64,000 bases of DNA, from positions 514,949 to 578,948 of the forward strand of contig KZ627148.1 of assembly GCA_002917775.1 (NCBI GenBank), in the 5' to 3' direction. A program made the position numbers and the translations under genes. The notes beneath the pieces were generated by a model. That model had not been told where the DNA came from. It searched no databases and saw only the letters and a program-made list of their open reading frames with translations. Source of the stretch: Glaciozyma antarctica PI12. Taxonomy: Eukaryota > Basidiomycota > Microbotryomycetes > Kriegeriales > Camptobasidiaceae. Below are positions 8,513-19,686 of this stretch, piece by piece (the first letter of the stretch is position 1; every line of letters begins with the position of its first letter).

Positions 8513-11500
8513 CTAGTTGCCCACCGACGCCGTGATCTGCTCCGCCTTGGTGAGGGCTCCGATCATCTTGACGCACTCCTTGCGCCTGTTCGTGATGTGG
8601 TCCGACTCCTTGAGCAAGTCGTCGATGACGTCCGTCTTGTACAGCTCGGCGAGAAGCTCTCGCTGAAGGTCCTCCTTGGCGTGGAAGACGAGGTTGAGCA
8701 TGATGGCTGTGCGGGGTAAGAGTCAGCGACACGAGGGAAAAAGAGGTGGCGAGAGACGCACCTTTGGGAACCATGTCGATGAGCGTGCGCTTCGAGAGGC
8801 TGAAGTACGACGAGATGAGGAGCTTGATGACCTCCGTCTCCATCGTTTCCCGCTCCGAAAGAGTTCCCGACGCTCGCAGGACCTGAGGCGGCTGTGGGAC
8901 GTAAAATGGGCGGTCAGCGTTCACTCCCTCGACCACAGCGAATACCGTCGGCAACGTACAGGCTCCATCGCACTCGCTCCCTTCTTCGTCTGCACGGGCT
9001 TCTTCCCTCCAGGCCAGAACGAGCCGAAGAATCCCTCCTCCTTCTTGATGTCCACATCAAGGTCGCGCCCGTTGTTGAGCGTACCCGGAGGAAGCCTGCC
9101 AGTCTTGGGGTCGACAACAGGGGGGTGGGGGCTTACTCGCCGCCATCCTGTCGCTCACGATCGCCATCGCCTTGTGACCTGAAATGAAGTCGGGGTGGCC
9201 GGTGTTGATGTAGGTCGCCTCCATCCTAGCGAGTGAGCGAAGTCAGCTGTGTTGGCAGTGCGAAGACCTCAAAAAGGACGCACGAGACGAGGTCGGTGAC
9301 CAGCTTGTTGGTGGGGATCATCGACTTGCGGTAGAAAGCGTGAACGACCTGGTAGAAGCGGTCGCGAAGAGCCGGGTAGCGCTTGAAGGTGACCTGAGTT
9401 ACGAGTTCAGCGTCAGTACCACTCGAGAACGACGCTGGAGGGGGGAGAGTGCGACGTACGTTCTTGTTGAGCAGCTGGTTCAATATCCGAACGAGGAACA
9501 CGAACACGAGCGACGCGCACTTGAGCGAAAGCTAAGGGATACGCCTGATCTGCTGCTTGATGATAACCTCGAAGGCAGTCGTACCGACGAACAGTGCGGG
9601 AGAAGAACCCTGCTCGAGGTGTCAGCCTCGGTCTCAAACTGATGAAAGCTCTAGCGCGGAACTCACGGAAGAGTTGTAAAGAATTGTGCGAATATCGGCG
9701 TCCTTGACCTGGTCGTAGGGGTCGAGAGACTTGACGCCGTTGGAGAAGAGCTCGTGGAAGACGAAGCTGATCCTGGCTCCTCCGGAAAGCTCGTTGAGCG
9801 AGAGGTCGCCAGAGTTACCGTCGATGGCGGTTCGGAACTCGGAGCAGAATTCGGTGATGATGGAGAGGATGATGTTGCCCTGCATGCGAACGCGAGGTTA
9901 GCTGAGGACGGCAAACGTTTCGAAGGCGAGCGCACCGAGTTCTGCTCGCCAGCAGCTCCACCAAGAGTGGCGAGCTCCTGCTCGAACTTGAGAAGGTTCT
10001 GGCTGATCTTGGACTTGATGTCGGGAAGAGTGGCCTTGATGTGGTGCATCAAAATCTGGCAGACGGAGCTCATCAGTTCTCGTCCCTACGGAAGCGAAAG
10101 TGCGGCAAGAGTACGCACGACATTAAGGCGCTTGGTAAGGTAGGGAGTTCCGCAGTAGGACGCCTTGCTCCGGTAGCTGGGGTGGTTCTCGAAGAACTCC
10201 TTCTCGTGCTCCAGCGCTGCCGCAATCGGCCGCTTGTTGTCGATATCGCGCTGACCACGGTTGACGACGGGAACGTATCCAAGACGCAGAGGGATGATCC
10301 GGCCTGCCAGAATGTCGACGACGTCGGTTCCCTGGTCCCTGCACGTTCAACGCGGTCAGCTCCCCCTCTTAAGCTCCGCGAAAAGCACGACGACGCACAT
10401 GAGATCCACCTTCGTGAGCACTCCAATTGTCCTCGTTCCCTCGGGATCGCACTCCCTCGCCATCTTCAACCCATCCGAGTTCGCAAGATCCGTGTTGGCG
10501 GCTGTGACGGCGAGGATGATCGAGTTGGGCTTCATGATGAACTTGAGTAGCATCTCGCGGATCTGACGCTCGATATCGCGGGGCTGATCTCCAACGGGGA
10601 CCTGGGAAACGACGCGTTAGCTTGAGGGCGGGAGACGCGGTGCGAGGTGACGAACCTTCGTGAGACCCGGGAGATCGATGAGGGTCAGAGTGAGGACATG
10701 AGGAGAGTAGATGCGGAGACCGATGGGGAGAGGAGAGATTCCTGCGGGCACGAGAGTCAACTGAGGCGTCCTCGCGACACCTGCGAAGGAAGCGTCGGCG
10801 TACCTGCGTTCTTGCCCGTCTTCGCCTCCGTATCCGCCACGATCTCGTCACGAACCTTGTTGAAGTCGTAGAACTTCTCTCCAGGGCGGTGGAGGTGGAG
10901 ATGAAAAGGCGTTAGCTGTACTCACGTCGTCAGGGGGGGAGCCAACTTACGAACTCTGCCCACTCATCCGGGTTGCTCGACACGTCAGAGGTAGGCTGCG
11001 AGCCTGCTGCAGAGGTCTTCTCGCCTGATTGACATAGACTGCGTTAGCTCCTGCGCCGCACCTGCTCCCAGCTGGCACTCACCTGCCGCTGCCGGCTTGC
11101 TGGTCGCCGCTCGGTTGATGAGCTGGAGGACAAGAGGTCGTCGCGTAACGATACCAGCTGCAATTGAGCACGAGTCAGCTTCCACTGGGCCGTGCTGGGG
11201 TCGGTTCGCAGGACTTACTGCCACGGGGCAAGAAGTCACGCCCGACGATGTTCTATGAAGTGGCATCAGCACGCGCCCCATGGCCCCCTCGACACGAAGG
11301 TAGCGAAAGCAGACTCACCTCGAGCACCGAAGACTTCCCCCTTATCATAGACAACGACCGTCAGCACCCAGCACGCGACCCCTCCTAGCCGCCACCACTC
11401 ACGAGGACTGGGATCCAATCACTGCAAGGCGAGAAGAGCGTCAGCCGCGTTCCTAAGCCCTGCTTCCGTGTCCTCCTGGCCCAGGAAGTTCCAACTCACC

Positions 11501-11657
11501 CGCAATCTGAGGCAAGTCAATAGGGTTGGAGGAGAGACCGACTGAGGCGAAGGCATCTTGGAGTTTCTGTTACAGCAGCAGGTTAGTTCGCGCCATAGAG
11601 TCCCTGACGACACTAGAAGATGCTCACGTTAACCGTCGAGATGAGGGTCTGGTCCAT
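8513..11657 (-). CDS. VPS1: Dynamin-like GTPase
   Basis: Large GTPase that pinches membranes in vacuolar protein sorting, endosome recycling and peroxisome fission. The N-terminus [16 protein letters not shown] and the block [14 protein letters not shown] match Vps1 rather than Dnm1. The GTPase motifs are intact: P-loop GSQSSGKSSVLE (split by an intron after GSQSS), DLPGLTKV, and TKVDL after [10 protein letters not shown] middle domain follows, with [19 protein letters not shown], and a GTPase effector domain at the C-terminus ending [14 protein letters not shown]. No PH or proline-rich domain, as usual for Vps1. More than a dozen small introns interrupt it; a Ser/Ala-rich insert sits after the first third of the GTPase domain and again before the effector domain, both typical variable loops. 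Start ATG at 11657, stop at 8515-8513. Confidence 0.93.
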
Positions 11658-12060
11658 CTTGAGCGGGAGGGAGTGGTGAGCGGGGGAAACTGAGTAGGGC
11701 TTTGGGCGGAAGGTGACGTGGACGTGCGGCGTGAAGGGAGTTCCAAGGCGGGGGCGGAGCAAGAGCTGAGTGGCGTGCTCTACTGGGTGCTGCTAGGAGG
11801 AGAAGGGGACGAGAGAGTTCTGGGGCTGTGAGGGGAGGAGGTCAACAGCGACGCCCTCGAGGCGCGCAGCTGGCCGAAGCGAACTCTCCCTCGCAGAGTC
11901 GCAGAGTCGCATGGTCTCTCTCCAGTCTTTGAAGCGTACGCCGAATCGTAAAGGCCTGAAGAACTAGAGCTACACGAAGCGTCTCTCTCAAGCGAAGCAC
12001 TCAGTCCTCTCTCACGCCGGTCTCGCGGGGAGGAGTCGAACAGCACTGCATTCCTTTCGT
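11658..12060. other. Intergenic region, CCT1 3' end to VPS1
   Basis: Carries the CCT1 3' region and the VPS1 promoter, both reading leftward. The strand opposite VPS1 is purine-rich close to its start. The CCT1-side open frame that runs into this stretch begins beyond a splice donor and is not coding. No other feature was seen. Confidence 0.45.
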
Positions 12061-14366
12061 CTAATGACCGTGCCCGTCGTCTCCTCCTTGTTGCGCCGGA
12101 GGCACTGTGATCTAAGAGAACAACATGCGGCGTCAGCAAGCGCCAACGCAACGAGCGAAACGAACGCACCCGGTCATCAATCCTCAACAACGCCGTGCTC
12201 GCCTCCAACGCACTCTTGAAGCTCTTGATCTTGCTCGTGCTCGGCTCGAGAACTCCCGCCTTGATGTTGTCCCGCACCTCTCCCTTCGCCAGATCGAGAC
12301 CGTAGAACCGCAAACCGCGCTTGGGGTCCCCGACGGGCGCGCTCTGCGCCGCGTTGTGGTATGCGCGCAGCTTGGCGATGAGCTCGGTAGAATCCTTTGC
12401 GGCGTTGACGGCGAGCGTCTTCGGGATCACAAGAAGGGCGTTGGCGAATTCAGCAATCGCAAGCTGCTCGCGAGAACCCTGTGCGGTTCGAGAGAATGTT
12501 AGTTGAGGGAGGAAAGGAGGCAGACACGAGAGAGGTGACGTACGAGGGTCGTGGCAAAGTTCTCGAGGTAGATGCTCAACGCAGTCTCGACGGCTCCTCC
12601 TCCAGGGACGACTGCGCCGCTCTCGAGCGTCCGCTTGATCGCGCAAAGCGAATCGTGCAGCGCACGCTCCATCTCGTCCAGCAAGTAGTCTGCGCGCGCG
12701 ACGCGTCAGTCCTGCTCCTCGAAGGCCTCGTTGCAATGGGAAGAACTCACCGTTCGCTCCCCTAAGAATGATCGAGCTCGAGTTCTGAACCTTCGTCCCC
12801 TTAACCAGGATAAGCTCGTCGTCGCTGATCCGCTCCTGCACGACCTCCTCCGCCGATCCCAAACTGCTCGCCTCGAACGTCTCGTCGCCCTCCAAGTTTG
12901 CCAAACTGCTGATGAGAGTCGCTCCAGTCGCCTTGGCGATTCGGCGGAGATCCTCCTTCTTGCAGCGGCGAACGGCCATCGCACCCGCCTCGATAAACTC
13001 CTTGAGGCACAGGTCGTCGATTCCCTTGGTGGTGAGGATAACGTTGGCGCCGGCGGCGAGGATCTTGCGAATGCGCTCAATCGTGATGTCGGACTCGCTG
13101 GTGAGAAAGCGACGTCAGCGAGAACTTCAGCTGCACGGGGAGAACGGAAGACGAACCGCTTGCGGATAGCCTCCAGCTGCTCAGGGTCGTCGATGGTGAT
13201 GTGGACTCCGAGGTGCATGCGGGCCTTCATGAGGTTCATGTCGAGGCAGGCGATCTTGGCGTTCACGATCTTGGTCTTCATGGCTGCGGAGGGAAGGAAG
13301 ATGAGCTGTTGGTTCCGAAACACCGCCACGGTCAACGCACCTTGGCTGGCAACGGTGCAGTTGAGAGCATATCCCTTGACGTAGATGGACTCGGTCGCGC
13401 TCTTTCCGTGCGCCTTGAGGATGTTGACTGCCTTGACGGGGTACTTGATCTCGCCGCGAGGGTTAATGGTCTTGACTGCGAGCATCGCGTCCACGGCCAT
13501 GTTGGCGAAGAACTCGTCGTCCCTGCAATCGCATCGCTTCGTCAGCTCCCGCTTCACCTCCCAGGTCCGTCCAAGAGACGCCGACGTACGCTCCAATGAT
13601 CTTGCTGGACATGCTAGTCTTCGCGACGTTGATGAGGCAATCCTTTCCGAGCGTGTCCACCTTGACCGAAAGCTGCTCCGTCAAGTACCGCACGGCCTCC
13701 TTGCACGCCAATCGGTAGCCGGTGATGACCGTAGTCGGGTGGATCTTGTTCTTGATGAGGTCGTTGGCGCGCTTGAGGAGCTCGGCGGCGACGAGAACGA
13801 CGGAAGTGGTTCCGTCTCCGACCTCCTTGTCCTGCTGCTGGGCGAGCTCGACGAGAATGCGGCCGGCGGGGTGGTCGACTTCAATAAGGTTAAGGATCGT
13901 GGCGCCATCGTTGGAGATCGTAACATCCTGCGCGTGCAGTCGTCAGCTCCACTCCTTCCATGCGGACTCTCCCCTCCCCGCCTCCCTCCTCTGCCATCTC
14001 CTCCCGTGGAAAGCTGTACGTACTCCGATATCATCAACCATCATCTTGTCAAGCCCTGAAGGTCCAAGACTGCTTCGAACGACGTTGGCAATCGCCACAG
14101 CCGCTGTTTTGGGCGTCAGCTTGTCGCCTCTTCGGAGTTCATGGAAGGACGGACCCAACACGTTCTGCTCGCGAACCTCAGCTCCCGACACGCGCTCTCC
14201 TCCACCCTGTAAAGCCCAAAGTCAGCAGCGCGCTTGAGTGTACCGAAGCTTCTGCTGGAGAAGAACGCACGAGCAGCTAGGGAGGCCAACGTCAGCTTCA
14301 GTTCTCGACCACGCCAAGGAGATAGCGTACCATCTGCGCCCTGGGGTCTTTGTTGAAGAAAGCCAT
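12061..14366 (-). CDS. TCP1: Chaperonin CCT subunit alpha
   Basis: Alpha subunit (CCT1) of the cytosolic ring chaperonin TRiC/CCT, which folds actin, tubulin and WD40 proteins using ATP. Subunit identity rests on stretches close to human and yeast CCT1: MSSKIIGADDEFFANMAVDA, VKAVNILKAHGKSATES, RVSGAEVREQNV near the start, and LYHNAAQ-like and RGLRFYGLDLAKGEVRDN near the end. ATP-site motifs are intact: DIGDVTISNDGATIL, GDGTTSVV and VVPGGGAVE. Short introns split it into about a dozen exons; the first encodes MAFFNKDPRAQM, a little longer than in yeast. The last exon encodes ITVPPAQQGGDDGHGH and a stop at 12063-12061, giving a typical charged, flexible C-terminal tail. Length about 560 residues, normal for the family. 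Confidence 0.93.
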
Positions 14367-14869
14367 AGTAGTGTGCCTGGTGCTGTGTGCGTGGAGGAGG
14401 ACGGGGCGTGGTTGACGATACGAGGCGAGGAGAAGAAAGGAGGGCGTGAAGAGGTCGAGGTCAGCGAGCGCTCGCAAGGACTGGCCAAGGCCACCAGAGC
14501 AGCAGGTGGGATAGAACTGAGTGCTTACACCTTGAGAGACCGAAACAGGCGAGTGTGGAAGGGAGAGGAGGAGGACGTGCGGCCAGGCTCAGCGCGCGGA
14601 ATTGGCTGTCGACTGGTGTTGCTGCAGCTCTCCTCAAGCTCTTTGAGTGCTCGCGGTACGCGTAGACTGGTATTACTAGCTAACAAAGAGCATTCCCAGC
14701 TCAAGAACGCTCCCAACGCCATCTCCTGGCTGCACACGCCGCTCACGTCGTTCCTCGAGCTTCCATCCCTCCAGGCGTGCTTCCGCTGGCCATACCTCGC
14801 CCAGCTGCTAGGGAAACATGCTCTTACAACAGCTAAACAAAAGACACCCCACGTCCACCCGCGTTCCCC
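14367..14869. other. Intergenic region upstream of CCT1
   Basis: Holds the CCT1 promoter and leader and the 3' end of the next leftward gene. An open frame on the + strand crosses it but has no ATG-led likeness to a protein. Nothing else was recognised. Confidence 0.45.
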
Positions 14870-16193
14870 TCATTCTGCGTCCGCCAGCCCCCAATCTGCG
14901 GCCCCTGAGAGCGCTTCCAGCTCGGCCTTGATCGTTGAACGAGCCAACGCGTCCAGATCTTTTGCGAGGACAGCGACAATCTTCTGCAGTTCATAGAAAG
15001 AAACGTCAGCGAGGGCTCGTAGACGAGATGTGCGGTCGAAGGCGTACCTTGAGCCGCAAATCAATCTTCAAGACGACGTCCACGAGCGAAGGACTTAATC
15101 CAGCCGCACCCGACCGATCGGTAGTGGCAGAGCCTGTGGTAGTGCCACTTGCGGAGGGTGGTTGAGGGAACGCTCCTCCTGGTACGGCGAGGTTTGACGC
15201 GGAGGTAGAGTTGGGGAGGAGGGACGAAGGGCCGAGGGTGTCGAAGATCTTCTGATACGTGATGACAACGAGATCGCAAGTGGTGAAGAGGACCTGGAAG
15301 TAGTCGAGGTCGAAGGGCTGGATTCACGAGCATCAGCAGCGTTGCGACGCGAGGAGAGATGCCAGAACGCACGATGTTTGGGGTTTGAAGGTACGAGGCG
15401 TCCTCCAGCAGACCTACCGAGAAGTCTGCGACTCCAGCGTTGCTCCTCCTCGGTCGACTGGCCACTCGAAAGAGACTCCTGGGCTGCAAGCACATCGCAG
15501 TCGCGTCAGTTCTGCTCCCAAATCCCCGTTCCTGCAACTCTACACGCACGTTCTTCTTCTCAAACTTGTCGTCCGTCACCGAATCAAACTCGAGTACCAG
15601 TGAGAGCAGTCCCCGCAGGAAATCGTGAGCGGAAGTGAGGTCCAACAGAGACGAGAGCGACATTCCGAGCACCGCCAGTCGGAGCGTCCTACGCAGAGCG
15701 TCAGCCCAGCGCACAGCCACCACATCGTAAAGCGCACCTCGACCTCATCTTGGCAGCGCTAAACGCCTTGACGAGCTCCGCCTGGTCCAGCAACACAGTC
15801 TGCATCACAACAACCGTCAGCGCCTGCTCCCACCCTCTCACGCGCCTCTCCACCCACATTGAACCAGTACATCTGCCCTCCATGCGCCTCTCGCAAGTAC
15901 TTGAACGTCGTGATCCGCTTCTGCACCGTCGTCCGCAGGCCCTCCAACGCGGAGCTCAGACTCGCGCTCGGGAGGTTGGGGACGGATCCTACGCCGGGAG
16001 GTCCGCTGGAAGAAGATTGCTGGCTCATGCCATCGAGTTCTACGTCGGCGGAGGTGGTGTAGGTGTTGCTGCGAGAGAGGGTTCCGAGCTTGACGGCGGA
16101 CGACTGGATGGAGGTGAGCAAGGGGGCACGCGCGCGAGGTTGTTCTCTTCCTCTCACCTTGCGCCTGATTCGCCGACTGGGAACGTTCTCCAT
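14870..16193 (-). CDS. Unrecognised protein with family-like blocks
   Basis: I cannot name this gene. The best start is the ATG at 16193 (MENVPSRRIRRK), because that exon ends in the phase that joins SSAVKLGTLSRSN; an earlier ATG at 16344 ends in the wrong phase. After a Ser-rich, probably disordered 60 residues comes a block that looks like a folded domain: SALEGLRTTVQKRITTFKYL, then REAHGGQMYWFNTVLLDQAE, a hydrophobic helix LAVLGMSLSSLLDL, HDFLRGLLSLVLEFDSVTDD, and PFDLDYFQVLFTTCDLVVIT with YQKIFDTLG. The C-terminus is a helical segment ending GLADAE. About 400 residues in eight exons. No signal peptide or clear membrane segment. It starts only 187 bases downstream of the GLTP-like stop. 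The combination YWFNTV plus FDLDY...LFTTCD looks like a conserved eukaryotic family, but this is from memory of pattern only. Confidence 0.6.
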
Positions 16194-16380
16194 CGCTCCC
16201 TACGGCGGCGGTCCTTCGTGTCGGGGAGGAGGAGGAGAGGGAGAGCTGCAACCTGCTCAGGCGCTCGAACCCCTCCCCTCCGCCCTCGTCCGCCGCGTCG
16301 ATGTCGGCAACTCTGCTTCTCTTTTGCCAGAGACGTCCAGTCATTGAATTCCAACTACACCATCGCAGCCTGGTTCCTCC

Positions 16381-18089
16381 TCAAAATCCCTTGTCGCTAT
16401 CGAGAGCTCGTCAGCTTCGAATTCGCCAACCGACGACCGACGACGAGTCGACGAGGACTCACTGCTTCCCTTGGCGGTAGAACACTTCCAACCGATACAC
16501 CTGCTTCTCGAGCGCCGACAGCCAAGCCAGCAAGTCCGCCAGGACGAGCTCGCGTGGGCTTCCCAATCGCTCGTAGAACTCGGCTCGACGAGGACAGGCA
16601 CGAATGAGGAGGCGGAAGAAGGGCTTGACGATCCATGAAAAGTACTTTGAGTACTCGAGCTTGGGGCTGATTAGCGTAGGCACGAGAAGAGCGGGGAGGA
16701 GTGGCTTACCTCCCAGGCTCGCGTGAATGATTCGCTCAGTTCTTCGCTCTCGCTCTCGACGTTCAGCCGGATGGCGACGGCCGTGAATCTGAGTCCCCTA
16801 TGTCCAGAGAATGACGAGCTGTCTTTTCCGAACTATGTTCAGCAACTGCTTACCGAAAAAGCCACAGCAGCGCTTCCGTCGCCAGCCGCCTTCGCTCCCG
16901 ACTTTCATTCTTGACGAGCAGCTCCAAAGTTCGACATTCCTCAGGGAAAGCAGTGTATCGTATCCGCACTCTCTGCAGACGACGTTTGTCAGTATCTGCT
17001 TGCGAAGCGCCGGATGGACGCACCCGAATGTCCTCGAGGATCTCGCCCGACACGAGTGCGAACGCCGACGAAGCGAAGAGCTCAAACATCGTCACAAGAC
17101 TCTCAACTGCCTCGAGAAATTCGCCAGTATTGATTCCTTCCTTCTGAATCTGGACGTCCACGAAAGACTGCCGCAAACCCGCATCAGCTCAGCTTCCCTT
17201 CGCAGTCCCTTCGCAGTTCCTTCGCAAGCTCACCTTCTTCATCTCCTCAAAATACGTCTCACCCTCCGGCACCTTCACCTCCTCTCCAATTCCCCTCTTA
17301 TCAATAGCGTCCTCAATAACCCTCTCCACCACCTCCGCCTCCGTCCTCAACCGCTCATGCAAGATCTCCTCAACCTCCTTCACCGTCGGCTCTCGCTCGT
17401 GCCACGTCTCGAACGAGTGGTCCTCGTCGAGCAGCTTGAAGGAGGAGAGGCAGACAGTTGCGCGGTAGGAGAAGGTGGAGAGGATGGAGGAGAGGGGACG
17501 AGCGGCGAAGGCGGTTGAGTCGGGGCTGGTGATTTCGGCGTCGTAGGATTCTGCGACGGGTTCGAGAGGACTGAGAGGGGTGGAAGTGCCGGAGAGGGAT
17601 ATCGTCGATTCAGTGGAGGGGTCGGAGCGGTGGGAAGGAGAGGGTGTGGGGAACGAAGGTCGGTCCTCGAGAACGGAGGTCGAGAGCTGCGAGGCGATCC
17701 TGGAATGCTCCTCTTCCTCGAAGCGTTCCCCCACCGATGGTTCCTCGAAGAAAGATGGCGTTATCTTCGAGGTACTCGAAGCATCTCGACGTGAGGGCTG
17801 CCTCCTGGACCCAGTGATAGATCGCGTTCGGGCTAGAGAGCTCATGAGCGCCTGAGTGTCGCCGGACCGCGAGGAACTATAGCCAAGGGCAGCTGCAGGT
17901 CGTATCAGCTGTAGTTCCGACTCGATATCTCCACTCTCGAGCGCCTCACCGAAAAAGAGGCTTGAGGAGTAGGAGAAGGGAGACAGGAGGTAGCTGGTAG
18001 TGACTTTGAGCAGCTGCAGAGACGAGTGGGTGAGCGCAAGGTGGAGACAGGTAGTAGAGGCTCACCTCGTAAGCGGCCCAAGCTGCCAT
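16381..18089 (-). CDS. GLTP-domain protein with N-terminal extension (divergent paralogue)
   Basis: A second glycolipid-transfer-protein fold, tandem with the GLTP gene at 18428-19601. From the ATG at 18089 it has about 230 extra residues: a short hydrophobic start (LLKVTTSYLLSPFSYSSSLF) and a Ser/Glu-rich, probably disordered linker. The GLTP domain follows (VDVQIQKEGINTGEFLEAVE onward) and ends DKGF. It shares with its neighbour an intron at the same place and phase (after GEILEDIR here, after KDMAGNVA there) and a last exon of the form KGF-stop, good evidence for tandem duplication. Of the classic sugar-headgroup residues only the Trp (ALLWLFRGL) remains: Asp, Asn and Lys of the D-x3-N-x2-K motif are Glu, Asp and Arg, and the His of KKFHSF is Phe (SKYFSW). 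Ligand is therefore probably different. Total near 480 residues. Confidence 0.85.
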
Positions 18090-18427
18090 GGTCGTGTGCG
18101 CGCGTGTGTTGTTGTCGTGAGGTCGTGCGGGTCGTGCGGGTCGTGCGGGTCGTCGTGAAGGAAGTGAGAGCTCCCCAGGCAGAAGGGCGTCGGCGCTGGT
18201 CAGATGCGCAGACTAGGAGAGGCCGCGCTGAGGCTACAGCTGCCGAAGGGTCTGTGCAGAGGAGAAGAGGAGCAGGCGGTTCCCGGCCGAACTTGGTGGG
18301 GATAGGAGTTATAGCCTGGCCTCTCCAGCTTCTGTTCTTCCAGATCTCTCCCAGTTGTGTACGTGAAATAAAAGTGGATGCAGCGATTCAAAGTAAGTGT
18401 AATGTCCATCCAGAAGTCAACCCCCGC
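18090..18427. other. Intergenic region between the two GLTP genes
   Basis: Contains the 3' region of the upstream GLTP gene and the promoter of the extended paralogue, including the short tandem repeat listed separately. The TATAGC and AAATAAAA tracts near 18310 and 18370 are AT-rich islands in an otherwise GC-rich stretch. No gene was seen. Confidence 0.5.
18113..18156. repeat. Short tandem repeat of a 9-base unit
   Basis: Three perfect copies of GTCGTGCGG at 18122-18148, preceded by a degenerate GTCGTGAG and followed by GTCGTC. It lies about 30-60 bases upstream of the ATG of the extended GLTP paralogue. Probably a polymorphic minisatellite in the leader; no function is evident. Confidence 0.7.
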
Positions 18428-19601
18428 TCAGAAGCCCTTCGCGCTGTAGACGAGGATCGTCAGCCTCAAAGTCGTGCGAGCGAGAGGAATGGGAATAACG
18501 CACTGGTTTCCTTTCTCGTAGAATGCCTCCAAACTTGCGATGAGCTTCTCGAGAGCTGCAAGCCAGAGCGCGAGCTCCTCCTCGACCTTCTCAATGGGAG
18601 AGCCGAGCTTGGCGTAGAACACCTGTGACAGCCGTGAGAAGAGTCCTCGCAGTTCAAACAGGTAGAAGCAATTTCTTACCGCACGGTAAGGGCACGCCTT
18701 CATGGCGAGCTGATCGCAGAAGCTGAAGGTCAGCTGCACGCTCGAGTGGAACGCATCGAAGGACGCACGGCAAAGATGGGCTTGACGACAAAGCTGTGGA
18801 ACTTCTTGAGCGTAACCTCGTACGACTTGGTGAAGCTCTCAGTGAGCTCCTCGGTCTTGGTCGCCTGGCTCCTCGACAAAGCGATCTGAGTGAACTTGAG
18901 TCCACTGGGAGATGCCGCGCCGTGAGCTGGCAGCACACCTCCCAGGGCGACGTAAGCTTACCGGATCAACCAAAGCAGCCCCTCAGTAGCGACTCGCTTC
19001 TTTTCGCCCTGCTCGTTCACCACCAACAACTCCAGCGTAGCGGACTTGTCGGGAGTAGCGAGGAAGCGCGTGCGGATTTTCTGGAAAGAGGCAACATCGC
19101 AGGTCAGCCAGTCTGTTCCAGCGAGCAGGCACTAGTCGCTACCGTGCACGCTCTCCTCCACGCGCAGGACGCGAGATCCGGGGGGCTGGCGACCACCTCC
19201 CCGCGTCTTAAGCTCCAGGACGACTGAGCTCCCAACACCCTTCCGCAAGCACCACCCTTGAACGAGAGATAACCCAGTACTCACAGCAACGTTTCCAGCC
19301 ATATCCTTCTGCACGATCGAGAAGGCAGAGTTGCCCAGGAGGTCTGCAAGACGCCAACGGCACCATCAGCTCTCCCGCTCCTACGTCCCCACCCACCGTC
19401 TCTCAGACCCAGCACCATAGCTCACCGAACAACGAGATAAGTCCCTCGGTGGCTTCGAGAAAGGCGATGGTGTTGATTCCCTCCTCCGTGACGGGAACAT
19501 CCACGTAGGACTGTGCACGCGACGAGGAGGTTAGCGGGGAGCTCTGGCGGGGCGCCTCCTTAGCTACTCACCTTGGCAATGGTATCGAAGAAGGTGGCCA
19601 T
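18428..19601 (-). CDS. Glycolipid transfer protein
   Basis: Cytosolic protein of the GLTP family (HET-C2 type in fungi) that moves glycosphingolipids such as glucosylceramide between membranes. Start ATG at 19601 (MATFFDTIAKSYVDVPVTEE); about 205 residues, the normal single-domain size. Sugar-headgroup residues are all present: D-x3-N-x2-K in KDMAGNVAKI (positions 48, 52 and 55 of human GLTP), Trp in GLLWLIRGL (Trp96) and His in LKKFHSF (His140). The helix ACPYRAVFYAKLG is family-typical. Seven small introns; the last splits before a four-codon terminal exon giving AKGF and the stop at 18430-18428. It shares two intron positions with the tandem paralogue at 16381-18089. It is divergent from UPF1, with 85 bases between the two ATGs. 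Confidence 0.92.
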
Positions 19602-19686
19602 TTCTGAGAGCAAGTAGAAGAGTTGAGAGTGAGTGGTGGAGGAGAGAAGGGTGAGCTCGCCTCTTGAGCTCTCACCGGCCACTCGA

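Noticed and set aside
16194-16344. Earlier ATG at 16344 for the unrecognised gene
   Set aside because: Its exon ends in a phase that does not join the next exon; the ATG at 16193 does.
18310-18400. AT-rich island between the GLTP genes as an RNA gene
   Set aside because: No stem pattern or box motif; fits an ordinary 3' end.
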